NCBI GenBank assembly: GCA_046539045.1
Contig: JBKHHU010000110.1
Span: 1 to 11,583, forward strand
Length of the DNA: 11,583 bases
Source: JBKHHU01 sp046539045
Lineage (GTDB): Bacteria; Planctomycetota; Phycisphaerae; SM23-33
Direction: 5' to 3'
Below are positions 5,520-11,583 of this stretch, piece after piece; the first letter of the stretch is position 1, and each line of letters opens with the position of its first letter. The notes beneath the pieces were generated by a model that saw nothing but the letters and a program-made list of their open reading frames with translations, made no database searches and was not told the DNA's origin. Both the position numbers and the translations under genes were made by a program.

Positions 5520-8123
5520 TTACTCGATCCCGAGGAAGCTTCCGATCATCGGTGCGAACTTGACGATCAGCCCGGCGAAGACAACCGAGACCATACTCAT
5601 CAGCTTGATGAGAATGTTCAGGCTCGGGCCGGAGGTGTCCTTGAACGGGTCACCGACGGTGTCACCGACGACAGCCGCCTTGTGGGAACTGGACCCCTTG
5701 CCACCATGAGCACCGGTCTCGATGTACTTCTTGGCATTGTCCCACGCGCCGCCGGCATTGGCCATGAAGATCGCCATGGCGAACCCGCACGCCAGACCTC
5801 CGGCCAGCAGCCCGATCACGCCGGCAACGCCAAGGACGAGTCCAACAGCGACCGGCACGACGATGGCCATAAGGGACGGTATAAGCATTTCACGCTGGGC
5901 CCCTGCCGTAGAAATCTCGACGCAACGGGAGTAGTCCGGCTTTCCGGTACCCTCGAGGATTCCGGGGATCTCCTTGAACTGCCGTCGGACCTCGCGAACC
6001 ATGGCCATAGCCGCTCGTCCTACGGCCTTCATCGTCATGGCGCTGAAGAGGAATACCAGCAGCACGCCCGAGAAAATGCCGCACAGCACCCGGGGGTTCA
6101 TGAGATTCACGCCGTAGAAGTCCATGAACTGACGCAACGATGCCTTGGAGGCCGGCACCGCGTGATAGGTCGCGTCACCTATGGTGAGCCTGTACATGCT
6201 TGAGTCCGGCTCGCTCTCGGCGACCTCTGCCCCAGTCAGTTCACCAAGAGACAACTTCGCGGCGTTCTTGGGCTCGCGGAGAACCAGGAACGTATCAGAG
6301 CTTCTGTCCTCAGCGGCGGACTTCCAGGCGATCTTGCCATAGCCAAGGTTGTACAGCCTGTCTCCGTCGGTCGCGGTATCTTCGGCAGCTTGGGGATCCA
6401 CGTTGGCGGTGATGGCTGTGCGTCCTTCGCGAACCAGGCCAATGCGGACCTGCCCGACATACGCAGCCATCAGTGCCAGTGCCGTCAGAGCGGCCGAACC
6501 GATCGCAAACCCTTTGCCTACCGCTGCGGTGGTATTGCCCAGTGAGTCCAGCGCGTCGGTGCGTTCTCGGACCTCTGCCGGCTGTCCGGTCATTTCGGCG
6601 TTACCGCCGGCATTGTCGGCGATGGGTCCGTACGCGTCGGTCGCCATCGTGATTCCAAGGGTGGAGAGCATTCCGACCGCCGCGATACCCACACCGAACA
6701 GCCCCATCAGGGGAGTGCCGCCGCCACCGGCGAGAACGAACGCAGCCAGGATGGCCACGATCACGACCAGCAGACTGACCCAGGTAGACTTCATGCCCTC
6801 AGCCAGCCCGGCGATCATCACGGTGCCCGGACCGGTCTCGGCGTTTTCGGCGATATGCTTTGTCGGGCTGTGCTCATAGCTGGTGTAGAACTCGGTGCCC
6901 CAAGCGATCACGAGACCTGCGACCAGACCCACAACAATGGCGCCCCAGACGCCCAACCAGCTGACTCCATCAATGGGCGAAAGCAGCAAGTAGAACAGCC
7001 CCAGAGAAGCGACAACGATCAGACCCGAACTGGCCCACACGCCGGTATGGAGACCTTTGCGAAGCTCGCTGAAGCTGGCGTTGTCCTTGGCCCGGACAAG
7101 GAAGATCGACAGGATCGAACACAGAATACCCAGGCCCGCCAGGACCGGAGCCACGATGACCATGCGAATGGCATCGGTGCCGCCAATACCCATCTGGTAG
7201 GCCGCAGCCGCCGCCAGCGCCATCGAGGCAAGGATGGATCCGTAGTTGGATTCATACAGGTCGGCACCCATGCCGGCCACATCGCCTACGTTGTCGCCGA
7301 CATTGTCGGCAATGGTCGCCGGGTTGCGCGGGTCGTCTTCCGGGATTCCGGCCTCGACCTTACCCACCAGGTCCGCCCCGACGTCGGCAGCTTTGGTGTA
7401 GATGCCGCCACCCACACGGGCGAACAATGCCTGCGACGAAGCACCCATACCGAAAGCGAGCATGACTACGGTAATTTCAGTCAAGCCCATCGTGGTGAAT
7501 CCACTGAGGATGAAGAACCACACGCTCGCGTCCAGCAAGCCGAAGCCCACCACAACCAGGCCCATCACGGCCCCGGCACGGAACGCAACCACCAGACCAC
7601 GATTGAGGCTCTCTTTAGCGCCCTGGGCTGCGCGGTTGGACGCCATGGTGGCCGTTTTCATTCCGAACCAGCCGCACAAACCGCTAAGCAGACCGGCAGT
7701 CACGAATGCAAAAGGAACGACACCATGCTGCATGTCCATCACGAACGACATCAACAGCAGCAATACGAAAACCACCACGAAAAACACGATGACGATCTTG
7801 TACTGTTGCTTGAGATACGCCAGCGCGCCGTCCGAAACATGCTTGGCGATTTCGATCATCTTCTCGTCGCCCTGGTTGGCGGCTTTCACCTGTCTATAGA
7901 AGACATAGGCGAACACCAAGGCGACCACGGAGGAAATCGGGGCCAGGTACCAGAGCGCGGGAATATTGCCAAGTCGGTTGCTAATGCTTTCTTCAGTCGG
8001 GGCCGGGATAGCTTCATCACCCTGGGCCAGTGCCGGGGCGGCCATGGCGCTCAGCACGACCAGAAGAACCAGACCCAGCAGTACTTTGCGGTGAGTCCTT
8101 AATAATCTCCCTGCAGCGTTCAC
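5520..8123 (-). CDS. hppA: Membrane-bound ion-translocating pyrophosphatase (V-type, K+-dependent class)
   Basis: This 867-aa integral membrane enzyme hydrolyses cytoplasmic pyrophosphate and pumps H+ or Na+ outward. Family signatures are all present: GGGIYTKAADVGADLVGKVE (238-257), IADNVGDNVGDVAGMGADLY (271-290), DAYGPIADNAGGNAEM (496-511), MANAGGAWDNAKKY (787-800) and GDTVGDPFKDTSGPSLN (820-836). In GNTTAAVGKG (529-538), Ala533 and Gly536 match the K+-dependent class; K+-independent enzymes have Lys at the first site. H+ versus Na+ specificity cannot be read. Two parts are unusual. Residues 1-34 look like a cleavable signal peptide (basic RTHRK, hydrophobic core, APALA|Q), which would leave the N-terminus outside as the family topology requires. 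Residues about 556-672 form a long polar stretch between two membrane helices, placed outside the membrane, where relatives have a short loop; this makes the protein about 100-150 residues longer than usual. The start is GTG 8121-8123 with AGGAG at 8132-8136, spaced 8 nt. Confidence 0.96.
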   Translation of the reverse strand: MNAAGRLLRTHRKVLLGLVLLVVLSAMAAPALAQGDEAIPAPTEESISNRLGNIPALWYLAPISSVVALVFAYVFYRQVKAANQGDEKMIEIAKHVSDGALAYLKQQYKIVIVFFVVVFVLLLLMSFVMDMQHGVVPFAFVTAGLLSGLCGWFGMKTATMASNRAAQGAKESLNRGLVVAFRAGAVMGLVVVGFGLLDASVWFFILSGFTTMGLTEITVVMLAFGMGASSQALFARVGGGIYTKAADVGADLVGKVEAGIPEDDPRNPATIADNVGDNVGDVAGMGADLYESNYGSILASMALAAAAAYQMGIGGTDAIRMVIVAPVLAGLGILCSILSIFLVRAKDNASFSELRKGLHTGVWASSGLIVVASLGLFYLLLSPIDGVSWLGVWGAIVVGLVAGLVIAWGTEFYTSYEHSPTKHIAENAETGPGTVMIAGLAEGMKSTWVSLLVVIVAILAAFVLAGGGGTPLMGLFGVGIAAVGMLSTLGITMATDAYGPIADNAGGNAEMTGQPAEVRERTDALDSLGNTTAAVGKGFAIGSAALTALALMAAYVGQVRIGLVREGRTAITANVDPQAAEDTATDGDRLYNLGYGKIAWKSAAEDRSSDTFLVLREPKNAAKLSLGELTGAEVAESEPDSSMYRLTIGDATYHAVPASKASLRQFMDFYGVNLMNPRVLCGIFSGVLLVFLFSAMTMKAVGRAAMAMVREVRRQFKEIPGILEGTGKPDYSRCVEISTAGAQREMLIPSLMAIVVPVAVGLVLGVAGVIGLLAGGLACGFAMAIFMANAGGAWDNAKKYIETGAHGGKGSSSHKAAVVGDTVGDPFKDTSGPSLNILIKLMSMVSVVFAGLIVKFAPMIGSFLGIE

Positions 8124-8379
8124 AAACAGTGCTCCTAAAACGGGGGTTTCGTTGGGGATGCAGACTTACCTTCGCATCCGGAACCAATTTATCGGGGGGA
8201 ACGACAGATCGTCGTTAATCCAGACGACGGAACGTAGGCGCAGATTATCCGTTGCCGCAATCTGCAAGCAGAGCCCGACCTTCCCTGTCTCTCGGGTCTT
8301 TACCGACTCCGCCGGGCCGGTACTGCGTTATCTATTCGCCTGTAAGCGATTCCCGAAAAGTGCATCCGGGAAGAAAGAT
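8124..8379 (-). other. hppA leader region with several short hairpins
   Basis: This 256-bp gap between rpsU and hppA has no plausible coding region. On the minus strand it offers a string of perfect short stems: AACGAC/GTCGTT around a 5-nt loop (8200-8216), GGATGC/GCATCC (8156-8161 with 8174-8179) and CAGATT/AATCTG around a 12-nt loop just upstream. TTCCCG/CGGGAA (8350-8355 with 8367-8372) lies just after the rpsU stop and has no U-run, so it is at best a weak terminator or RNA-stabilising stem. A weak promoter-like GATAAT (16 nt after CTGCTT) lies within the third stem. A structured 5' untranslated region for hppA is possible, but I recognise no riboswitch class. Confidence 0.35.
8132..8136 (-). 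promoter_or_regulatory. hppA ribosome-binding site (decides the GTG start)
   Basis: AGGAG on the minus strand lies 8 nt before GTG 8123-8121. No ATG nearby gives the same match, and the GTG start is the one that yields a complete signal peptide. Confidence 0.85.
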
Positions 8380-8559
8380 TCAACTCATGGCCGCGCGCTT
8401 GAGCGACTTACGCATGCGACGACGCTTACGTTCGGAAGGCTTCTCATAGTAGCTGTTCCGCTTGATGTCCTTCGTGAGGCCTTCCTTCTCGCAGAGCTTC
8501 TTGAATCGACGAAGCATCTGGTCGACGCTCTCGCTGCCTCTGGCCTTGACTTTGATCAT
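8380..8559 (-). CDS. rpsU: Small-subunit ribosomal protein bS21
   Basis: This 59-aa very basic protein of the 30S subunit lies near the mRNA exit and anti-Shine-Dalgarno region and supports initiation. The translation starts MIKVKARGSESVDQMLRRFK, continues KLCEKEGLTKDIKRNSYYEK and ends in an Arg/Lys-rich stretch (PSERKRRRMRKSLKRAAMS). The pattern 'V...E..D..LRRFK..CE..G' and 'R...YEKPSERR+R' is characteristic of bS21 over its full length. The start is ATG 8557-8559 and the stop is TGA (8380-8382). AAAGGA lies about 13 nt upstream, a loose spacing. A promoter-like pair lies 66-93 bp upstream (8625-8652). hppA follows 256 bp downstream on the same strand. The gene is easily missed because it is shorter than common length cut-offs. 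Confidence 0.96.
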   Translation of the reverse strand: MIKVKARGSESVDQMLRRFKKLCEKEGLTKDIKRNSYYEKPSERKRRRMRKSLKRAAMS

Positions 8560-8598
8560 ATTTTGACACTAGTCCTTTCTGGTAAGGGCTTCGTACTC

Positions 8599-8614
8599 TT
8601 TGCAACCGTGCAAA
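8599..8614 (-). promoter_or_regulatory. Hairpin in the rpsU 5' leader
   Basis: The arms TTTGCA (8599-8604) and TGCAAA (8609-8614) form a perfect 6-bp stem with a 4-nt loop. It begins a few bases after the expected transcription start from the promoter at 8625-8652 and ends about 40 nt before the rpsU ATG. It could protect the 5' end or be a binding site for autoregulation, as is common for ribosomal protein genes; neither is shown. Confidence 0.4.
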
Positions 8615-8624
8615 AGTCCGCGTA

Positions 8625-8652
8625 ATGATATCCGTAGCAGGAAATCCTGCAA
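8625..8652 (-). promoter_or_regulatory. Candidate sigma-70 promoter for rpsU
   Basis: On the minus strand, TTGCAG (8652-8647) and TATCAT (8630-8625) are separated by 16 bp, giving a predicted start near 8618 and a leader of about 60 nt. Both hexamers match the consensus at four of six positions. Confidence 0.5.
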
Positions 8653-8707
8653 GACCTTTTTGCGATGAATCCACAACCACCCGCCGACAAGAACCACAGC
8701 TCCATGC

Positions 8708-8735
8708 TTGACCCGACGGACACAAAAGCTAAAAT
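8708..8735 (+). promoter_or_regulatory. Candidate sigma-70 promoter for the FlgT-like gene
   Basis: TTGACC (8708-8713) and TAAAAT (8730-8735) are separated by 16 bp and lie about 50 bp before the GTG start at 8787. It points away from the rpsU promoter; the two -35 elements are about 55 bp apart, so one regulator could touch both. Confidence 0.5.
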
Positions 8736-8786
8736 CCGACATAAACCTTTGCCATTACTCCACAAAGACCGACCGGAGCAGCTATC

Positions 8787-9980
8787 GTGAATCCAAAGAC
8801 AATTCCTCTTGCCCTGCTGCTGGCCGTTGTGCTGTGCAAATCCAGCCATCTCGGCGCCCAGGTCTCCGACAAAACGCCCGTCGATAAGTGGGTTACCGTC
8901 ACCGCGGAAGCTGCCGGTGAAACTCCCTCTGCCAAGGAGCAGGCGGTTTCCGCGGCGCTGCGAAAGGCGGTGGAGGAATCCTGCGGGACCTTTATCAGGG
9001 CCCGCACCGAAACCGAAAATTACACAGTCGTCTACGACCGCATCTTCGCCGACGCGGTTGGATACGTCGTCGAGCACAAAGTTCTCAAGAACTATTCCAT
9101 GGCCGGGATGAGCTACGCCGTGGTTCGGGCGCGGGTCTCGACGAAGAAGTTCCAGAAGGACTGGTCTCTCATCGCCCATACCGTCGCCCGGATGGGCAAC
9201 CCGCGAGTCATGCTCGCCATTGGGGAAGTCACCGAAGGAGCGGACACCGTCTGGCCGGAGGAAGGAGCCGGAACCTTCCAGTCCAATCTCGAAGACTTCC
9301 TGCTGTCCAAGGACATCAAGCTCATCGATCGGAAGACCATCGAGGACGTTGCCAAACGCGACTTCTGGCTGGCTGTGCAGAAACAGGACCCGCAGAAAAT
9401 CGCCGCTACGGGGGCGCGATTCCACGCCGATGTAATCGTCACCGGACTGGCCAAGGCAGAATTCGATCGCGGCGTAACCGTCGCCGGGGTTCGGGTGTAC
9501 AAGTACACCGCCCGGTTCCAGGTCAAAGCCATCCGCGTCGACACCGCCGAACTCCTGGTCAGCAAGAGCTACGGTCCCGTCACCGTCACGACGATGAAGC
9601 GGGCCGGTGGCGAAGACGTCGCCCTCAAGAAGCTCGGCCAGCAGATGAACCCGAAGTTCCTGACCGCCCTGATCAACGCCTGGCGGAAACAACTCTACGT
9701 CCGCCGGGCGGTGACACTGGTCATATCGGATATGAGCTACTCCCAGTGGAAAGTTTTTCGCGACGAACTGAAGCAGGCTCGCGGGCTGCAGGATCTGAAC
9801 CTGCGGGAAATCATCGAGAACGTCGCCACCATCGACGCCAACTACAGCTACAAGACCCAGCAACTGGCCGACGCGATCACGGAACTGAAGAAGATCAAAC
9901 TGGAAGTCACGGAGATTACCGCCAACCGGATCAAGCTGAAAGCAGTGACGGCCGGGGAAGAAGATAAGTCAACGGAGTAG
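8787..9980 (+). CDS. Exported FlgT-like protein of uncertain role
   Basis: This 397-aa protein starts with a signal peptide (residues 1-24 or so, hydrophobic core PLALLLAVVL, cut near LGA|Q), so it should act in the periplasm. There is a Cys at 17 but no proper lipobox (Leu precedes it). Residues 35-118 resemble the FlgT N-terminal/LPP20-like domain: SAKEQAVSAALRKAVEESCG (48-67), then FADAVGYVVEHKVL (87-100) and YAVVRARVS. Residues about 138-260 resemble a TolB/CsgG-like middle domain (VMLAIGEVTEG, FLLSKDIKLIDRKTI, ADVIVTG). Residues about 305-387 form a third domain with LVISDMSYSQWKVFRDELKQ. FlgT in Vibrio builds the H-ring around the flagellar motor, but related domains occur outside motility, so no firm role is given. 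The start is GTG 8787 with GGAG at 8775-8778, spaced 8 nt. A thioesterase gene follows 66 bp later. Confidence 0.72.
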   Translation: MNPKTIPLALLLAVVLCKSSHLGAQVSDKTPVDKWVTVTAEAAGETPSAKEQAVSAALRKAVEESCGTFIRARTETENYTVVYDRIFADAVGYVVEHKVLKNYSMAGMSYAVVRARVSTKKFQKDWSLIAHTVARMGNPRVMLAIGEVTEGADTVWPEEGAGTFQSNLEDFLLSKDIKLIDRKTIEDVAKRDFWLAVQKQDPQKIAATGARFHADVIVTGLAKAEFDRGVTVAGVRVYKYTARFQVKAIRVDTAELLVSKSYGPVTVTTMKRAGGEDVALKKLGQQMNPKFLTALINAWRKQLYVRRAVTLVISDMSYSQWKVFRDELKQARGLQDLNLREIIENVATIDANYSYKTQQLADAITELKKIKLEVTEITANRIKLKAVTAGEEDKSTE

Positions 9981-10046
9981 GACGTCGGACTCGGCAGTCG
10001 GGTCTGCGACTTCCAATCCGCGTGATACTGTATCGGGAAGTACCAC

Positions 10047-10433
10047 ATGAACGAACACACCATCGAAATTCGCGTCCGCTATCCGGAGGTCGACCGCATG
10101 GGCGCGGTCCATCACAGCCGCTACTGGGTCTACTTCGAAATGGGCCGGACCGAACTGCTTCGCCGGCAGGGCATCGCTTACGCGGACCTGGAAGCCGAGG
10201 GCGTGCTGTTCGTGGTCGCCAAATGCAGCGCGAGCTACAAGGCCCCCGCCCGCTATGATGAGGTCCTGACGCTGACAACCCGCATGGTCAACATGGGCGC
10301 CGCCCGCATCGACCACGAGTACGAACTATACCGCAAACCCGACGGAATTCTCATCTGCACCGCCAAAACCACCCTCGCCTGCGTAAGCACAGAAGGCCGG
10401 ATCATCCCGATACCCGACTCGCTGCGCTCGTAA
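10047..10433 (+). CDS. Hot-dog fold acyl-CoA thioesterase (YbgC / 4-hydroxybenzoyl-CoA thioesterase family)
   Basis: This 128-aa cytoplasmic protein probably hydrolyses acyl-CoA thioesters. The N-terminal signature RVRYPEVDRMGAVHHSRYWV (9-28) followed by YFEMGRTELLR matches the family pattern 'Y.E.D..G.V.H..Y..Y.E..R.E'; Asp16 is the expected catalytic residue. The rest follows the single hot-dog fold (VAKCSASYKAPARYDEVLTL at 57-76, then strand TAKTTLACV at 105-113), and the length is normal. The start ATG is preceded by GGGAAG about 6 nt upstream. The gene is 66 bp downstream of the FlgT-like gene in the same direction and could share its promoter. The substrate is unknown: YbgC proper works with the Tol-Pal region, which is not seen here, while others act in menaquinone or aromatic acid metabolism. 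Confidence 0.9.
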   Translation: MNEHTIEIRVRYPEVDRMGAVHHSRYWVYFEMGRTELLRRQGIAYADLEAEGVLFVVAKCSASYKAPARYDEVLTLTTRMVNMGAARIDHEYELYRKPDGILICTAKTTLACVSTEGRIIPIPDSLRS

Positions 10434-10445
10434 CTCCAAAACTCG

Positions 10446-10550
10446 AAATCCAAATGACCGGAACAGGACGTCCCGGACCGGCGTCATTCTGAATTTGCGA
10501 TTTGTCCGTTTTGGATTTGTTTGAAATCTCGTGCTTCGGATGTGAGATTT
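10446..10550. repeat. AT-richer convergent gap with nested inverted repeats
   Basis: The gap between two convergent genes holds a 9-bp inverted pair, AAATCCAAA (10446-10454) with TTTGGATTT (10510-10518). Partly overlapping its left arm is AATGACCGG paired with CCG-GC-GTCATT (10453-10488, one bulge). A further 7-bp pair AAATCTC/GAGATTT spans roughly 10524-10550. The base composition and the recurring GAATTT/GGATTT words differ from the GC-rich surroundings. It may end transcription from both sides, although no proper U-run follows the stems, or be an intergenic repeat. Confidence 0.5.
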
Positions 10551-11478
10551 ACGCCGTTTGATCTTCAATGCTCTCCCGCAGCGGCTCGACCGAGAGGGTC
10601 GTGCTCATCGTGTGGGACTGTTCCGGATTGAGGTTGACCACGTTGTCGCGTGCGTTGGCGGTCTCGATGCAGACCATGTCCGGCCAGTCCTCGTCGTAGA
10701 AGTCGGCCATCCGGGAGGCCTTGGCGATCCACGGGTTCCAGATGACCGTGGACTGCGAGCCGGCCTTCTCGACGGTGATCAACCGGTTCTTGCCCGGGTC
10801 AGCCAGCGTAACGGCAGCGTCTGTGTTGACGTAGACGCGGTCGGTTTCGCCCTCGAAGCGGATCGGCTCGTCGCCCTGGGTATTGCGGGAGTCGTCGAGC
10901 TGGTTGACGTATTCGGCACCGGACAGCCCCTCGATCTCCACGTGTCGCACGTCGGCGACGGTGAAATAGTGATGCAGCGCCTGGGTGTAGGCGATCGGCT
11001 TGGTGTCCACGTTGCGGATTTCCAGCGAGGTCGTCAGGGTCGTGCCGAAGCGGACGGTGTAGACGGCCTCGAAGCGACAATCCCACATCTCCAGCGTGTA
11101 ATCGGTCGGCTCCAGGGCCAGGATTGCGGTAACCGCCCCGTCTTCCTCGTGGGTCACCGCCCGGACCGCCCACGGCATGACGCGGGCGAACCCGTGACTC
11201 GGCAGCTGCGGATTGGCGTCGTTCGGGCCGAACCATGGAAAGCAGATCGGCACGCCACCGCGGATCGGCTTGTCCGGCCGGAAGAAACTCTTCATGCTCG
11301 TCCAGAGCACAGGCTGATTGCCGGTCGGCCGCCATTGGGTAACATGGGCCCCGTGCAGGTACAGCTCGCCCTTGCACAGTTCGGTCTCGACCTCCAGCCG
11401 GGGCATGTCGCCCCACCCGCCGGAAAACTCTGCGGCCTCGGGAATGCCGAACTTCTTATTCAGTTGATCCACGTCCAC
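10549..11478 (-). CDS. D-hexose-6-phosphate mutarotase (glucose-6-phosphate 1-epimerase-like)
   Basis: This 309-aa cytoplasmic enzyme of the aldose 1-epimerase superfamily (YeaD type) interconverts alpha and beta anomers of hexose 6-phosphates. The family core is clear: LYLHGAHVTQWRP (39-51), IRGGVPICFPWFGP (72-85), PSHGFAR (93-99), ALHHYF (167-172) and DMVCIETAN (267-275). His95, His169/His170 and Glu272 sit where the substrate-binding and catalytic residues are expected. The chosen start is GTG 11476-11478, with AAAGGA 7 nt upstream. The frame stays open upstream to 11562 but that extension is translated palindromic repeat (Gly-Gly-Ser-Gly-Asp-Pro-Pro) and should not be counted. The gene converges with the thioesterase gene. 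Its promoter must lie in or before the repeat at 11525-11583. Confidence 0.92.
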   Translation of the reverse strand: MDVDQLNKKFGIPEAAEFSGGWGDMPRLEVETELCKGELYLHGAHVTQWRPTGNQPVLWTSMKSFFRPDKPIRGGVPICFPWFGPNDANPQLPSHGFARVMPWAVRAVTHEEDGAVTAILALEPTDYTLEMWDCRFEAVYTVRFGTTLTTSLEIRNVDTKPIAYTQALHHYFTVADVRHVEIEGLSGAEYVNQLDDSRNTQGDEPIRFEGETDRVYVNTDAAVTLADPGKNRLITVEKAGSQSTVIWNPWIAKASRMADFYDEDWPDMVCIETANARDNVVNLNPEQSHTMSTTLSVEPLRESIEDQTA

Positions 11479-11485
11479 GTGGTGT

Positions 11486-11491
11486 TCCTTT
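11486..11491 (-). promoter_or_regulatory. Ribosome-binding site deciding the mutarotase start
   Basis: AAAGGA on the minus strand lies 7 nt before GTG 11478-11476 (13 nt before a second in-frame GTG). This supports the short protein over the in-frame extension through the repeat. Confidence 0.7.
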
Positions 11492-11524
11492 CGTTTTGAT
11501 GCCCCCGCTGCGGCCCGACTCCCG

Positions 11525-11583
11525 CGTGGTGGGTCTCCCGACCCACCACGTTGCATGACCACCGTTGCGGCCCGTTCTGTCGC
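11525..11583. repeat. Palindromic intergenic repeat, third locus, cut by window end
   Basis: A perfect 10-bp hairpin pairs CGTGGTGGGT (11525-11534) with ACCCACCACG (11541-11550) across the loop CTCCCG, the same loop as hairpin 1 of the left array. The flanks also match that array: GCTGCGGCCCGACTCCCG just before it corresponds to the TGCGGCCGCCGCTACCCG linker, and TTGCATG...TTGCGGCCCG after it corresponds to the segment following hairpin 1. More of the array probably lies beyond the window. Confidence 0.8.

Noticed and set aside
6855..8102. A 415-codon open frame on the plus strand
   Set aside because: It is antisense to hppA and is His- and Gln-rich, as expected from reversed membrane-protein codons. 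No start signal supports it.
8556..9863. A 435-codon open frame on the minus strand
   Set aside because: It is opposite the FlgT-like gene, which has a signal peptide, a spaced ribosome-binding site and a promoter.
11479..11562. N-terminal extension of the mutarotase
   Set aside because: It is translated palindromic repeat. The GTG at 11478 has a well-spaced AAAGGA, and homologues start near this point.

Overview
The window is GC-rich bacterial DNA with tightly packed, intact housekeeping genes. Several features point to a Gram-negative, partly anaerobic bacterium: pyruvate:ferredoxin oxidoreductase, a K+-dependent-type membrane pyrophosphatase, ribosomal protein bS21, a PilZ protein and a FlgT-like exported protein. 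The gene mix and the GC-rich palindromic intergenic repeats fit a member of the Planctomycetota (possibly Phycisphaerae). That placement is inference; no rRNA or phylogenetic marker was compared.

Layout. 1-663 (+): 3' end of a pyruvate:ferredoxin oxidoreductase gene, closed by a strong intrinsic terminator (691-728). 738-996: an intergenic array of two 100-bp repeat units, each holding two perfect hairpins, plus a 24-bp tandem duplication. 1101-1853 (+): a YcgR-like PilZ (c-di-GMP receptor) protein, convergent with the next group at a gap of only 14 bp. 1868-8559 (-): read from the right, rpsU (bS21, 59 aa), hppA (membrane pyrophosphatase), rsfS (ribosome silencing factor), an intrinsic terminator, argS (arginyl-tRNA synthetase) and a conserved-looking protein of unknown function. 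8560-8786: a divergent promoter region. 8787-10433 (+): an exported FlgT-like protein and a hot-dog acyl-CoA thioesterase. 10434-10548: a short AT-richer gap full of inverted repeats. 10549-11478 (-): a glucose-6-phosphate 1-epimerase-like mutarotase. 11525-11583: another member of the palindromic repeat family, cut by the window edge.

How the genes fit together. The minus-strand block is mainly translation (bS21, RsfS, ArgRS) with hppA in the middle. A link is plausible but inferred: aminoacyl-tRNA synthetases release pyrophosphate, and the membrane pyrophosphatase converts its hydrolysis into an ion gradient. RsfS shuts down ribosome assembly when energy is low. No classical exotic system (CRISPR, phage, toxin-antitoxin, biosynthetic cluster) is visible. 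The points most worth a second look are the palindromic repeat family with compensatory stem changes, a polar insertion of about 100 residues in the pyrophosphatase, the terminator just ahead of argS, and the unrecognised 445-aa protein.
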